From JBDWFY01 sp965275915 (GTDB lineage Bacteria; Pseudomonadota; Alphaproteobacteria; Rhizobiales; Stappiaceae): 64,000 nucleotides of DNA. The position numbers were made by a program, and so were the translations under genes. Positions within the stretch are counted from its first letter, which is position 1; every line of letters starts with the position of its first letter. Below the pieces are notes generated by a model that worked only from the letters and a program-made list of their open reading frames with translations, ran no database searches and was not told where the DNA came from. Location of the stretch: positions 516,477 to 580,476 of the forward strand of contig CBDHYI010000005.1 of the NCBI GenBank assembly GCA_965275915.1, given 5' to 3'. Positions 36,927 through 45,376 of this stretch are shown here, one piece after another.

Positions 36927-37408
36927 TATCCCGCCCTCCTGACCGCCTGTCCGGACGCCGCGAGAATGGCATCGACAACCGCCTCGTATCCGGTGCAGCG
37001 ACAGATATTGCCCGATATCGCTTCCACAACCTCCTCGCGGCTGGGGCGTGGATTGGACGAAAGCAACGCTTTCGCCGCCATCAGCATCCCCGGTGTGCAA
37101 TAGCCGCACTGTGCGGCAAACCCGTCCATGAAGGCGTGCTGAAGAGTATCCAGGTCCGGTCCGTTCTTGAGGCCGTTCACGGTATCGACCTGCCGGTCCT
37201 CAACCGTCTCTGCGAGCGTCAAACAACTGAGATGCGGTTCGCCGTCAATCAGGACGGTGCAGGATCCGCAAGCCCCCTGGCCGCATCCGTATTTTGGCGA
37301 CAAGTCGCCGAGATCGCGCCTGAGAACATCCAGCAGATTGGCACCGGGCCGGACGAAAACGGCCGCTTCCGATCCATTGAGTGTGAAGCGTACGGGTGTC
37401 CTGGTCAT
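36926..37408 (-). CDS. Molybdenum hydroxylase small subunit, two [2Fe-2S] clusters
   Basis: Electron-transfer subunit (CoxS/XdhA type). 160 residues, usual length. The plant-ferredoxin-like cluster motif is GCGQGACGSCTVLIDGEP plus HLSCLTLAE. The second, helical domain has QCGYCTPGMLMAAKALL and ISGNICRCTGYEAVVDAI. All eight cluster cysteines are present. It overlaps the FAD subunit by 4 nt upstream and the Mo subunit by 1 nt downstream, so the three are translationally coupled. No twin-arginine signal, so the enzyme is cytoplasmic. Confidence 0.95.
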   Translation of the reverse strand: MTRTPVRFTLNGSEAAVFVRPGANLLDVLRRDLGDLSPKYGCGQGACGSCTVLIDGEPHLSCLTLAETVEDRQVDTVNGLKNGPDLDTLQHAFMDGFAAQCGYCTPGMLMAAKALLSSNPRPSREEVVEAISGNICRCTGYEAVVDAILAASGQAVRRAG

Positions 37409-38208
37409 TGGAAGCTCTCCTCACCCAGAAGAACCCGCCGCAGGTGCACAGGTGCTACGGACGCGCGGTACGAGGCCGACGATATCGCATCGTCTTGCGG
37501 ATCAAGTCCGTCGACCGCCCGGCTTACGGCGGCCGAAACCCCGTTCTGATCAAGCGAAACGCCTTCCAGCGCCGCCTCTGCCGCCTTGGCTCTAAGGGGT
37601 GTCGGCCCCATCGCCCCAAAAGCAATACGGCTGTTGCTCAGGCGGCCGACCTGACGGTTCAGTGCCACGGCAATCGACATCACCGATATGCCCTTGGGTT
37701 TAACCCGGCTTATCTTCCGGAAGCGGAAATCAAGGTCCGACCGGCGGTCAATCAAAATGGCGGAAACGAGACCGCGTGCCATGTGCCGATTGGCAAGAAA
37801 TGCCTCAATCGGCGTTTCAGATCCGTCGGTGAACCGGACGACGGCATCCAGGGCAAGCAGCGCAGTCGCAAAATCGCCGTAAGGATTGGGCGCAAACAGA
37901 TTGCCCCCTACGGTCGCCATGTTGCGGATGGCCGGTCCGCCGACAGCGCGCGCGGCCGGAGCGAGAAATGCCGTATCCGGAGACCGAATGACATCGGCCA
38001 TCGTGGCACCGGCTCCTATTGATAATTTGCCGCTCTCATTCCGAATGGCCCGAAGCGATGCGTCTTTGGTCCGGACAATCCGATGGAACGCCTGACTGCC
38101 GTAATTCACGGCGGGCATCACCAACGTGCCGCCCGCAAGATAACGGGACTGCCGGTCCATGGCGCCAGCGGCTTCGGCCAGATTTGCATATGTGTCAACC
38201 ACAACCAT
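37405..38208 (-). CDS. Molybdenum hydroxylase medium subunit, FAD-binding
   Basis: CoxM-type flavoprotein that takes electrons from the iron-sulfur clusters. 267 residues. The FAD sites are recognisable: YLAGGTLVMPAVNYGSQAF in place of the usual AGGTDL motif, and NMATVGGNLFAPNPYGDFAT (the TIGGN-type motif). The C-terminal CO-deh-flav-C-like domain begins KISRVKPKGISVMSIAVAL. Four-nt overlap with the [2Fe-2S] gene downstream and 3-nt gap to the SRPBCC gene upstream. Confidence 0.93.
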   Translation of the reverse strand: MVVVDTYANLAEAAGAMDRQSRYLAGGTLVMPAVNYGSQAFHRIVRTKDASLRAIRNESGKLSIGAGATMADVIRSPDTAFLAPAARAVGGPAIRNMATVGGNLFAPNPYGDFATALLALDAVVRFTDGSETPIEAFLANRHMARGLVSAILIDRRSDLDFRFRKISRVKPKGISVMSIAVALNRQVGRLSNSRIAFGAMGPTPLRAKAAEAALEGVSLDQNGVSAAVSRAVDGLDPQDDAISSASYRASVAPVHLRRVLLGEESFQ

Positions 38209-38211
38209 GAT

Positions 38212-38667
38212 TTACTGTTCCAATTCCAAAACTGACCGGATTGCCTCAAATCCGGCCTGATAAATCTCCTCTCCGACCATCTCGGCCAGTTCGTCCTCGC
38301 GCCCCGCCGGAGTATCGAAGCGCCCTTCCCATTCCCAGACCGTCACATCGCCATCCGTCACCGGAAACAATCGGACATGGGCGACGTAGTTGAACAGCGG
38401 GATCGGCGTATCGAGCAGGCAATAGCTGAAGCTCTGTTCAAGATCGGAGAGCGTGAGCAATCGCTCGCGCAGTTCCGAGCCGTCCGTCAGTTTGAACTTC
38501 CGAATACAGCCGACACGGTCCGATGCCTCCCCGCGCTCGATATGGCTTGTCTGAACGGCGGGGTGCCACCGGTCATGTCCGTTGAAATCACGCACGAGGT
38601 CCCACACCTGCTCGACAGGCGCTTTCATGACGGTGCTGCGTACAACCTTGACCACCACGTCGCTCAA
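38212..38667 (-). CDS. SRPBCC (START-like) family protein, copy B
   Basis: Polyketide-cyclase/START fold with a deep hydrophobic cavity. 151 residues, beginning VVVKVVRSTVMKAPVEQVWD and containing DFNGHDRWHPAVQTSHIERG and the C-terminal long helix EEIYQAGFEAIRSVLELE. It is a paralogue of the gene immediately upstream (same DFNG..WHP and VGCIR.F.L motifs). CoxG proteins in cox clusters also have this fold. Here it may carry a substrate or intermediate, or anchor the Mo enzyme at the membrane; neither can be shown from sequence. Confidence 0.88.
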   Translation of the reverse strand: MSDVVVKVVRSTVMKAPVEQVWDLVRDFNGHDRWHPAVQTSHIERGEASDRVGCIRKFKLTDGSELRERLLTLSDLEQSFSYCLLDTPIPLFNYVAHVRLFPVTDGDVTVWEWEGRFDTPAGREDELAEMVGEEIYQAGFEAIRSVLELEQ

Positions 38668-38706
38668 CCTTTTCCGGATTTTCCGGCGGAGATTTCAGAG
38701 CAATAG

Positions 38707-39144
38707 CTACGCATCGAAGTGCCTCTTCAATGCATCGAATCCACCCTGAAAAACGTTGGTGCTGATCCCCGAAACAAGGTCACCCTCATTGGCGGGATCG
38801 CAATTGAACTCCGCCGACCATTCGATGAAGCAGCGGTCCCCATCGGTGATTGGTGTCAATCGCAGAGTTGCGATGTAGTCCCAGAGCGGCATCGGGCTTT
38901 CCAGGATCGCGTAGGTGCAGAACATGTCGTAATCCGACAGGCCCAGAAGCTGCTCGCGAATGTTGTCGCCGTTCTGGAGATTGAAGTTGCGGATGCAGCC
39001 GACCTTGTCCGCCGGTAAGGCATCTTCGATCCGGCTGTCGCGAATGCGGGGATGCCATTTGGGAAGGCCGTTAAAGTCCCGCACCCGCTCCCAGACGCCC
39101 GAAGCCGGTGCCGGGATGATCGAGGAAACATAGGCACGCGCCAT
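38707..39144 (-). CDS. SRPBCC (START-like) family protein, copy A
   Basis: 145 residues. Shares with the following gene the pattern SxVxxVRDFNGxxxWHP, DKVGCIRNFNLQNGDNIREQ and a final amphipathic helix (NVFQGGFDALKRHFDA), so the two arose by tandem duplication and have since diverged. Its ATG directly follows the stop codon of the giant flotillin gene with no spacer, so translation is probably coupled to it. Ligand unknown. Confidence 0.87.
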   Translation of the reverse strand: MARAYVSSIIPAPASGVWERVRDFNGLPKWHPRIRDSRIEDALPADKVGCIRNFNLQNGDNIREQLLGLSDYDMFCTYAILESPMPLWDYIATLRLTPITDGDRCFIEWSAEFNCDPANEGDLVSGISTNVFQGGFDALKRHFDA

Positions 39145-42100
39145 TTACTTGTCCCCCGACGGCTTGGCGGGTTTTTCATCCTTTTTGCGGCCCATTTCCT
39201 TTGAGATGCGCTGCATATCGGAGGCTTCGCGGATCAATCCGCCCTGTTTTGCGATATTGGCGCCGTCTATGCCGATATCGGACAGGAGGCTGTCGATCAT
39301 CGGCGCCTGAACCCGGTATCTGAGCGCCGAATTGATCACCTCGTCGGTCGGGCTGCCCCCTCCGCCGCCGGAGCCAGCGCCAGTAGACGGTCCGTCGCCA
39401 CCGTCACCCCAGCCCACACCATTGGTGCCCGCGCCGCCAAGCTGCATGATTTTGATGTCGTTGATCTTCTCAAGCGGCTTGACGGATGCAGCCACGATGC
39501 CCTCGACATGCTCCAGCATCTTGCGCTTGAAGAGCGAATGGCGGGCGGAATCGGTAAGAACGTTTTCCGCCTCGTTGATGAGTTTTTGAGCCTCGGCCTC
39601 CACAGCGGACCGGATCCGTTCCGCCTCCGCCGCGATGCGTTTTTCCTCGGCCGCCTTTTCGGCCAGCACGACATCGACAGACTTGCGGCGCGTGGCCTCC
39701 TCGGTCTCCTGAGCGGTGCGAACTTTTTCGCTTGCTTCTGCAGCCTTGGCGCGCGCCAACTCGGCCTCCACAGCCGCGGCGCTTTCATCGAGAGATTTCT
39801 TGTAGAGCTCGATGGCCTTGTCCATCTGGGCTTCTTCAACGGATTTCTCACGATCGATTTCAAGCCGACGCCGTTCGGTCTGATGTCCGATGCGGGCTTC
39901 ATCAAGGCCCCGTTCAGAGGCAATCTTCGCCCGTTCGATTTCCTCCTGGCTGGCAATTTCAGACTCGCGCAACGCCTGAACCCGCGCAATTTCAAGCTGC
40001 TCCAGCGCTTTCTTGCGCTGAAGTCGGTGAGCATCCAGCTCCTGCTCGGCCCGGATTTTTTCAGCGTCAATGGTTTTCTGCTGCGCAACCTTGGCCGCTT
40101 CCAGCGCTTCGTCAGCAGCAACCTGCGCCTCATCCAGCGTTTTGTTGCGCTCGATTTCCAGATGGCGGATTTCCTGATCCCGCGCGATTTTTTCGGCGGT
40201 TGTCTGCTGCTCCTTTTCGATCCTGAGCTGATCAACAAGGCGCCGCGAAGAGACTTCGGCGCTTTCAATCGCCTCGTTCTTCTCGATCTCGCGGGAACGG
40301 ATTTCCGCTTCCCTGGAGATTTCCGCTGCACGGGTCTTTGTCTCTTCGGCTATCCGGGCATCGTTGACCACCTCCTGGGCATTGATGCCCGCAAGATCGA
40401 CAGCCCGATTGCGCGCGATCTCCCGCTCACGAAGGTCCTGTTCGTAAGCGATGCGTTCCGCAGCAACTTTTTTCTCCTTCGCGAACCTTGCCGCTTCGGT
40501 GGCTTCGGCTTTGGCGATTTCTGCCGCTTCGACTGCCGCAGCCCGGGCAACATCCCGCTCGCTTGTCTCTTCCTCGGACTCAATCCGCCGGACGGCGATT
40601 TTCGCTTCCTGAGCGATCCGCGCCGCCTCAACGGCTTCGCGGGCCGCAACCTCGGCCTCGTCAATCGCCTGGTCCCGTGCAATCTCAAGACCCCGGACTT
40701 TCTCCTCCTGTGCGATCCGAGTCGTGTCCGTCACCTCCCGGGCTTCAATCTGGGCCAGATCGAGCGAGCGTTGACGTTCAATTTCAAGCCGCCTTGTTTC
40801 CTGCTCAGCGGCGATCCGTTCTGCAGAAAGCGTCTTTTCACGCGCAATTTTTGCCGCTTCGGTTGCCTGCTGGCTGGCAATCTCCGCTTCCTCGAGCGTT
40901 TTCTGGCGATTGATCTCAAGTTCGCGCGTCGCCTTGTCGGCTCCGATCCGCTCGGCATTGACCAGTTGTTCCTGCGCGATCCTCAGCTTCTCGGCGACTT
41001 CGCGCGAAGCGATCTCGGCCTGCTGGACAGCCAGATTGCGCGCAATCTCTTTTTCCTTGGTATTCTGCTCATAGGAAATGCGCGCTTCGGTGACTGCCTC
41101 TTCCTGAGAGATCCGCGCCTTTTCAATCATCTCGCGGGCAGCAATTTCTGTTTCGTCAATTGACCGCTGCCTTTCGATCTCAAGCGCCTGAGTTTCCCGA
41201 TCCTTGGCGATGCGGGCTTCGGTAACACTTTTCTCCTGCGCAATACGGGCTTTCTCAATCGCCTCTTTTGCGGCGATATCGGCCGCCTCGGTCATCTGCT
41301 GGGTCCTGATCCGCTTTTCAGACAGGACATTTTCCTGAGTGATCCGGGCCGTTTCCAGAACCTCGCGGGTGGTGATTTCCGCTTCCTCGACTACCTGCTG
41401 ACGTTCAATTTCCTTTTGCCGGACTTCGCGTTCCGATGCGATCCGAGCCTCGGAGATCAGGCGTTCATTTTCGATCCTGGCGGTTTCGATCGCTTCGCGG
41501 CTCAACAGAGACGCCCGCTCGGCATCCTTCTCCCGCTCCGCTCTCTCCCTGACCAGATCGGAGCGCTGCTGTGCCCGGCGAAACTCGATTTCCCGCTCCT
41601 GCTCAAGCCGCGCTTCTTCGCTTTCCCGTTCGATATCAAGCGCCTGTTTTTCCGCTTCCAGATTGCGGGCACGGATGCGGATCATGGAATCCTGCTCGAT
41701 ATCGTTCCTCAGCTTGCGCCGGTCTTCGATGTCGCGAATAACGGTGGTCAGACCTTCCGCATCGAACCGGTTTGACGGATTAAAAAACTCAATGTCGGTC
41801 TGATCGATGTCGGTAACGGCAACGCTTTCCAATTCAAGGCCGTTTTTGTCGAGGCCGACCTGAGCCGCTTCAAGAACCCGGGCAACATAGGCGTTCCGGT
41901 TTTCATGCAGCTCTTCCATCGTCATTTGCGAGGCGACGGTTCTGAGCGCCGAGATGAACTTGCCGACAAGCAGGGAATGCAGCCGTTCCTGCTCCAGCGA
42001 GCGACGTCCGAGTGTCGCTGCCGCGAGACTGACAGCCTGCTTGGTATGGGCCACACGGACGTAAAATTCCGCGTCGACATCGATCCGCAGCCGGTCTTTG

Positions 42101-42360
42101 GTGATCAGCGCCTCTTCCTTTTCGCGCGTCACCGCAAGCTGCAGGGAGTTCATATTGACCGGCGTGATATCGTGGATGATCGGCCAGACGAATGCGCCAC
42201 CGTCTATGACGACTTTTTCGCCCAGAAATCCGGTTCGAACGAAAGCGATTTCCTTGGTCGACCGCCGATAGAGCCAGTACATCACCCAATAGGTGATAAA
42301 CACGACGATGACCGCGAGTATCAACCACAGAACCAGTTGTCCGATCAGTTGCCCAGCCAT
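39145..42360 (-). CDS. Giant flotillin-like SPFH protein with 44-residue hendecad repeats
   Basis: 1071 residues, about twice the length of ordinary bacterial flotillins. N-terminal membrane segment (about 7-31, GQLVLWLILAVIVVFITYWV). The SPFH/band-7 domain follows (about 32-215), with ELESVAVTDIDQTDIEFFNP near its end. A charged coiled coil of about 630 residues comes next; residues 283-788 consist of twelve tandem repeats of 44 (ten copies) or 33 (two copies) residues, all multiples of 11. The C-terminal flotillin-type region is VKPLEKINDIKIMQLGG, then a Gly-rich linker and a basic tail. SPFH proteins form dome-shaped membrane cages; this one would make an unusually tall one. It lies between transporter and Mo-enzyme genes, 21 nt after one and 0 nt before the other. 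Confidence 0.9.
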   Translation of the reverse strand: MAGQLIGQLVLWLILAVIVVFITYWVMYWLYRRSTKEIAFVRTGFLGEKVVIDGGAFVWPIIHDITPVNMNSLQLAVTREKEEALITKDRLRIDVDAEFYVRVAHTKQAVSLAAATLGRRSLEQERLHSLLVGKFISALRTVASQMTMEELHENRNAYVARVLEAAQVGLDKNGLELESVAVTDIDQTDIEFFNPSNRFDAEGLTTVIRDIEDRRKLRNDIEQDSMIRIRARNLEAEKQALDIERESEEARLEQEREIEFRRAQQRSDLVRERAEREKDAERASLLSREAIETARIENERLISEARIASEREVRQKEIERQQVVEEAEITTREVLETARITQENVLSEKRIRTQQMTEAADIAAKEAIEKARIAQEKSVTEARIAKDRETQALEIERQRSIDETEIAAREMIEKARISQEEAVTEARISYEQNTKEKEIARNLAVQQAEIASREVAEKLRIAQEQLVNAERIGADKATRELEINRQKTLEEAEIASQQATEAAKIAREKTLSAERIAAEQETRRLEIERQRSLDLAQIEAREVTDTTRIAQEEKVRGLEIARDQAIDEAEVAAREAVEAARIAQEAKIAVRRIESEEETSERDVARAAAVEAAEIAKAEATEAARFAKEKKVAAERIAYEQDLREREIARNRAVDLAGINAQEVVNDARIAEETKTRAAEISREAEIRSREIEKNEAIESAEVSSRRLVDQLRIEKEQQTTAEKIARDQEIRHLEIERNKTLDEAQVAADEALEAAKVAQQKTIDAEKIRAEQELDAHRLQRKKALEQLEIARVQALRESEIASQEEIERAKIASERGLDEARIGHQTERRRLEIDREKSVEEAQMDKAIELYKKSLDESAAAVEAELARAKAAEASEKVRTAQETEEATRRKSVDVVLAEKAAEEKRIAAEAERIRSAVEAEAQKLINEAENVLTDSARHSLFKRKMLEHVEGIVAASVKPLEKINDIKIMQLGGAGTNGVGWGDGGDGPSTGAGSGGGGGSPTDEVINSALRYRVQAPMIDSLLSDIGIDGANIAKQGGLIREASDMQRISKEMGRKKDEKPAKPSGDK
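39997..41514 (-). repeat. Twelve coding tandem repeats (132 bp / 99 bp units) in the flotillin-like gene
   Basis: Encodes residues 283-788. The unit consensus is roughly AEIAxREAxExARIAQEKxV, then xAERIAxEQExRxLEIERxR and xxDE. Ten units are 44 residues and two (327-359 and 536-568) are 33, each lacking exactly one 11-residue block. The copies are diverged at DNA level, so the array is old and kept by selection on the protein. Confidence 0.88.
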
Positions 42361-42381
42361 GGCTTCCTCCCTTCGGAGCGC

Positions 42382-43209
42382 TTACGCACGTCCGATTTCC
42401 TTGAATTTTCGTGTCTGTTCGGTCAGCGCGACTTCCGTCGGCAGGCGCTCCATCGAGGACGCGCCGTAAAATCCGTGACAATGTTTGGTGTGTTTGAGAA
42501 CGAAATCGGCATCTTCCGGCATCGCCACCGGGCCGCCATGTACGAGGATGACCGCATCGGGATTGACCGCCAGCGCGGCTGCCGCCCACTCGTCGACGAG
42601 CGCCGGGCATTGCTCAAGCGTCAGGGCCGTATCTGCGCCAATCGATCCGCCGGTGGTCAGCCCCAGATGACACACGATGATATCCGCGCCCACCCGTGCC
42701 ATGGCAGCCGCATCCTCAGTTGAAAAGACATACGGCGTGGTCAGCAGATCTTTCTTCCGTGCTCTCTCGATCATATCGATCTCAAGGCTGTAGGATATGC
42801 CGGTCTCCTCAAGATTGGCGCGGAACGTTCCGTCGATCAGGCCGACCGTGGGAAAGTTCTGAACGCCGGAAAATCCGGCTGCGCGCACATCGTCGAGAAA
42901 CTTGTCCATCAACCGGAACGGATCGGACGCACACACACCGGCGAGCACCGGCGTTTTGCTGACGACCGGCAACACTTCGCCGGCCATGTCCATCACCACC
43001 GCATTGGCGTCGCCGTAAGGCATGAGACCGGCAAGACTGCCCCGGCCCGCCATGCGATAGCGCCCGGAATTATAGATCACGATCAGATCGATCCCGCCCG
43101 CCTCTTCGCATTTTGCCGACAGGCCGGTGCCGGCACCGCCGCCGATGATCGGCTGTCCGCCGGCCACCATGGACCGGTACTTTTCCATAAGCGTTTTGCG
43201 ATCAAACAT
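42382..43209 (-). CDS. Phosphoenolpyruvate hydrolase-like TIM-barrel protein
   Basis: Member of the family annotated as PEP hydrolase-like/TIM-barrel signal-transduction protein, which often accompanies Tm-1-like (UPF0261) proteins. The start at 43209 (MFDRKTLMEKYRSMVAGG) overlaps the stop of that partner by 8 nt. 275 residues. Visible motifs are PIIGGGAGTGLSAKCEEAGG, DLIVIYNSGRYRMAGRGSLA, MPYGDANAVVMDMAGEVLP and VILVHGGPVAMPEDADFVL. The family's true reaction is not established. Position suggests it works with the UPF0261 domain encoded just before it. Confidence 0.85.
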   Translation of the reverse strand: MFDRKTLMEKYRSMVAGGQPIIGGGAGTGLSAKCEEAGGIDLIVIYNSGRYRMAGRGSLAGLMPYGDANAVVMDMAGEVLPVVSKTPVLAGVCASDPFRLMDKFLDDVRAAGFSGVQNFPTVGLIDGTFRANLEETGISYSLEIDMIERARKKDLLTTPYVFSTEDAAAMARVGADIIVCHLGLTTGGSIGADTALTLEQCPALVDEWAAAALAVNPDAVILVHGGPVAMPEDADFVLKHTKHCHGFYGASSMERLPTEVALTEQTRKFKEIGRA

Positions 43210-45376
43210 CGCTCCAGTCTCCTGATGCTCTGCGCACTGTTGAGGCGTTAAACTCGCGGAATGTCTGGACAATCAGACGCGCGAAGTCCGGATCGTTGAT
43301 GTTGTGCGGCACACGGACCAGGCGACGCTGGGATGTCTGGCGCACCGTGTCTTCCAGCGCCTTGAACAGGGCGGCGTCTGCGGCAGGGTCGTGAAAAGCC
43401 ATGCCGGGAGCATCAAGCAGTGACACGCCGCCCTCCGGCAGAAAGAACCGCACGGGACCGGTCATCAGATTGAGCCGCTCGCCGATCCAGCGGCCCATCT
43501 CGATATTCTCATCCACCGTGGTCCGCATCAGGGTGATTTGCGGATTGTGTTCGTAGAGATTTCGGCCTCGATATCTTTCCGGAACCGTATCCGGTGCTCT
43601 GAAATTGACCATATCGAGCGCACCGCATGACCCGATATAGGGCCGTCCCGCCCGGATCGATGCGCCGAACCGATCCTCGTGGGCAGCAAAAACACCGCCG
43701 GCCACCATGTCGCAGATCTCGGTGGTTGTCAGGTCGATGACCGCCGTCAGCATGCCGCTGTCGAGCAATTTCTCCATCGAACGCCCGCCGACGCCGGTCG
43801 CATGGAAAACCAGGCAGTCATAGTCGTCGTCAAGAGCTGCGGCGACCTGCTGAACGCATGGGGTCGTAACGCCGAACATGGTCAGGCCGATGGCCGGCTT
43901 GTCCTGACCGGACTGAAGCGCCGCTCTCCGGTTCTGCACCATGCCGGCAAGCGCATTCGCGCCGTTGCTGAGCACCTGCCGCGTGATCGAATTGATACCC
44001 TGAACATCGGCCACGGAATGGAGCATCATAATGTCAGAGGGGCCGACATACTGCTCCACGTCTCCACTTGCGACCGTCGAAATCATCACTTTGGGAACAC
44101 CCACAGGCAGACGCCGCATCGCAGGCGTGGCCAGAGCCGTCCCGCCGGATCCGCCCGCCGAAATGATGCCCGCAACGTCCTCCTGCGCATCGATCCAGCG
44201 CTCGAAGGCTTCCGTCATCCCGGCAACCGCGGTTCCACGATCCCCGGTAAAAACCCCCGCGGCCCCGCGCGGATGGAAGGCGGCAATCGCATGGGGCGGC
44301 ACTTCGGCGCCGGAGGGTTTGCCGCCGGTCGAAAGGTCGGCAAGACAGACCTGCAGGCCGCGATCCTTCAAAATGTCGCGGACGAACCGCAGCTCGGCAC
44401 CCTTGGTATCCAAAGTGCCGGCCACATAGACCGTTCTCCTTGCCGTCGCAGCACCGGTTCTGCGGGTCTTAAGGTCGCTGGAGGACAGCTCCGTGCTGGT
44501 GATCGTTCGGGCCGCGTTTTCAATAACCTGAACCGGGACCGGCTGAGACCACCGTGTCGGCGGTTTCGGATTTGAAATATAGAGCTTTGCGGGACCGTTT
44601 CGCGGCTCTGCAACTGTGCGGTCCTGTGCCGGCTCAACATCCGGCGTCTCGTCGTGTGCATGGCGGCCCACACCGAGCAACGCCTGCTGCAGGTCGCGGT
44701 CGCCCGCCAGAAGGCCCGATTCAATTACGCGGTTGATCCGGCCATTGACCATGATCGCAACCTGATCGGCGACCGCACAGGCAACGCCGATATTCTGCTC
44801 AATGACGAGGACATCGACATCCCCCTCCTGTCCAAGCCGGATCAGCAGATCCGCCACCTGATTGACGATGACCGGGGCCAAACCCTCGGTCGGCTCGTCC
44901 ATAACGAGAAGACGCGGATTGAGAAGCAGCGCCCTCCCGATGGCCAGCATCTGCTGTTCGCCGCCGGACAGTTGCGCTCCGCCATTGTTGCGGCGCTCCG
45001 CAAGCCGGGGAAAGGTCGCGTAAATCCGTTCCGGGCTCCAGGCACCGCCCTTTCGCGCGACAATCCTCAGATGTTCGTCGACGGTAAGAGAGGGCCACAA
45101 CCGGCGCCCCTGCGGCACATAGCCGATGCCCATTCGGGCGATCTCGGCCGGTTCCATGCCAACCAGGTTCACCCCGTTGAAGCTGATGGTTCCCGATGCG
45201 ACCGGGACCAACCCCATGATCGCCTGACACAGGGTTGTCTTGCCCATACCGTTCCGGCCGACAACCGACAGCACGCCGTGGTTGAGCGTCAGGTTGACGC
45301 CCTGCAGCGCGTGGGACTGACCGTAATAGATATTGAGGTCGCGGACCTCAAGCGTATGAGTGGAGCGGTCAGCCAT
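43202..45376 (-). CDS. Fusion: LivF-type ABC ATPase + Tm-1-like (UPF0261) domain
   Basis: The start at 45376 (MADRSTHTLEVRDLNIYYG) overlaps livG by 8 nt. 724 residues. Residues 1-235 are a complete branched-chain-type ABC ATPase: Walker A GRNGMGKTTL, signature LSGGEQQMLAIGRALLLNP, Walker B LLVMDEPTEG and His loop. After a linker of about 70 residues, residues about 305-715 form a Tm-1-like/UPF0261 domain (RTVYVAGTLDTKGAELRFVR, ISAGGSGGTALATPAMRRLP, CLVFHATGVGGRSMEKLLDS). The joined domain puts an unknown cytoplasmic activity on the transporter itself. An error joining two genes is unlikely because the linker is open and in frame throughout. Confidence 0.9.
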   Translation of the reverse strand: MADRSTHTLEVRDLNIYYGQSHALQGVNLTLNHGVLSVVGRNGMGKTTLCQAIMGLVPVASGTISFNGVNLVGMEPAEIARMGIGYVPQGRRLWPSLTVDEHLRIVARKGGAWSPERIYATFPRLAERRNNGGAQLSGGEQQMLAIGRALLLNPRLLVMDEPTEGLAPVIVNQVADLLIRLGQEGDVDVLVIEQNIGVACAVADQVAIMVNGRINRVIESGLLAGDRDLQQALLGVGRHAHDETPDVEPAQDRTVAEPRNGPAKLYISNPKPPTRWSQPVPVQVIENAARTITSTELSSSDLKTRRTGAATARRTVYVAGTLDTKGAELRFVRDILKDRGLQVCLADLSTGGKPSGAEVPPHAIAAFHPRGAAGVFTGDRGTAVAGMTEAFERWIDAQEDVAGIISAGGSGGTALATPAMRRLPVGVPKVMISTVASGDVEQYVGPSDIMMLHSVADVQGINSITRQVLSNGANALAGMVQNRRAALQSGQDKPAIGLTMFGVTTPCVQQVAAALDDDYDCLVFHATGVGGRSMEKLLDSGMLTAVIDLTTTEICDMVAGGVFAAHEDRFGASIRAGRPYIGSCGALDMVNFRAPDTVPERYRGRNLYEHNPQITLMRTTVDENIEMGRWIGERLNLMTGPVRFFLPEGGVSLLDAPGMAFHDPAADAALFKALEDTVRQTSQRRLVRVPHNINDPDFARLIVQTFREFNASTVRRASGDWSDV

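Noticed and set aside
34036..38208. Assignment as carbon monoxide dehydrogenase (CoxSLM)
   Set aside because: The large-subunit loop is TAMRGFGI, not AYxCSFR, so a Cu-binding CO dehydrogenase active site is absent; only the gene order is cox-like.
39508..41163. 551-codon open frame on the plus strand
   Set aside because: It is antisense to the repeat region of the flotillin-like gene. The repetitive Phe/Leu/Arg composition mirrors the Glu/Ala/Arg repeats; no start signal or family match.
39997..41514. Regular 132-bp spacing considered as a CRISPR or satellite array
   Set aside because: Units are in-frame coding sequence, diverged at DNA level, and have no spacer-repeat structure. No CRISPR array was seen anywhere in the window.
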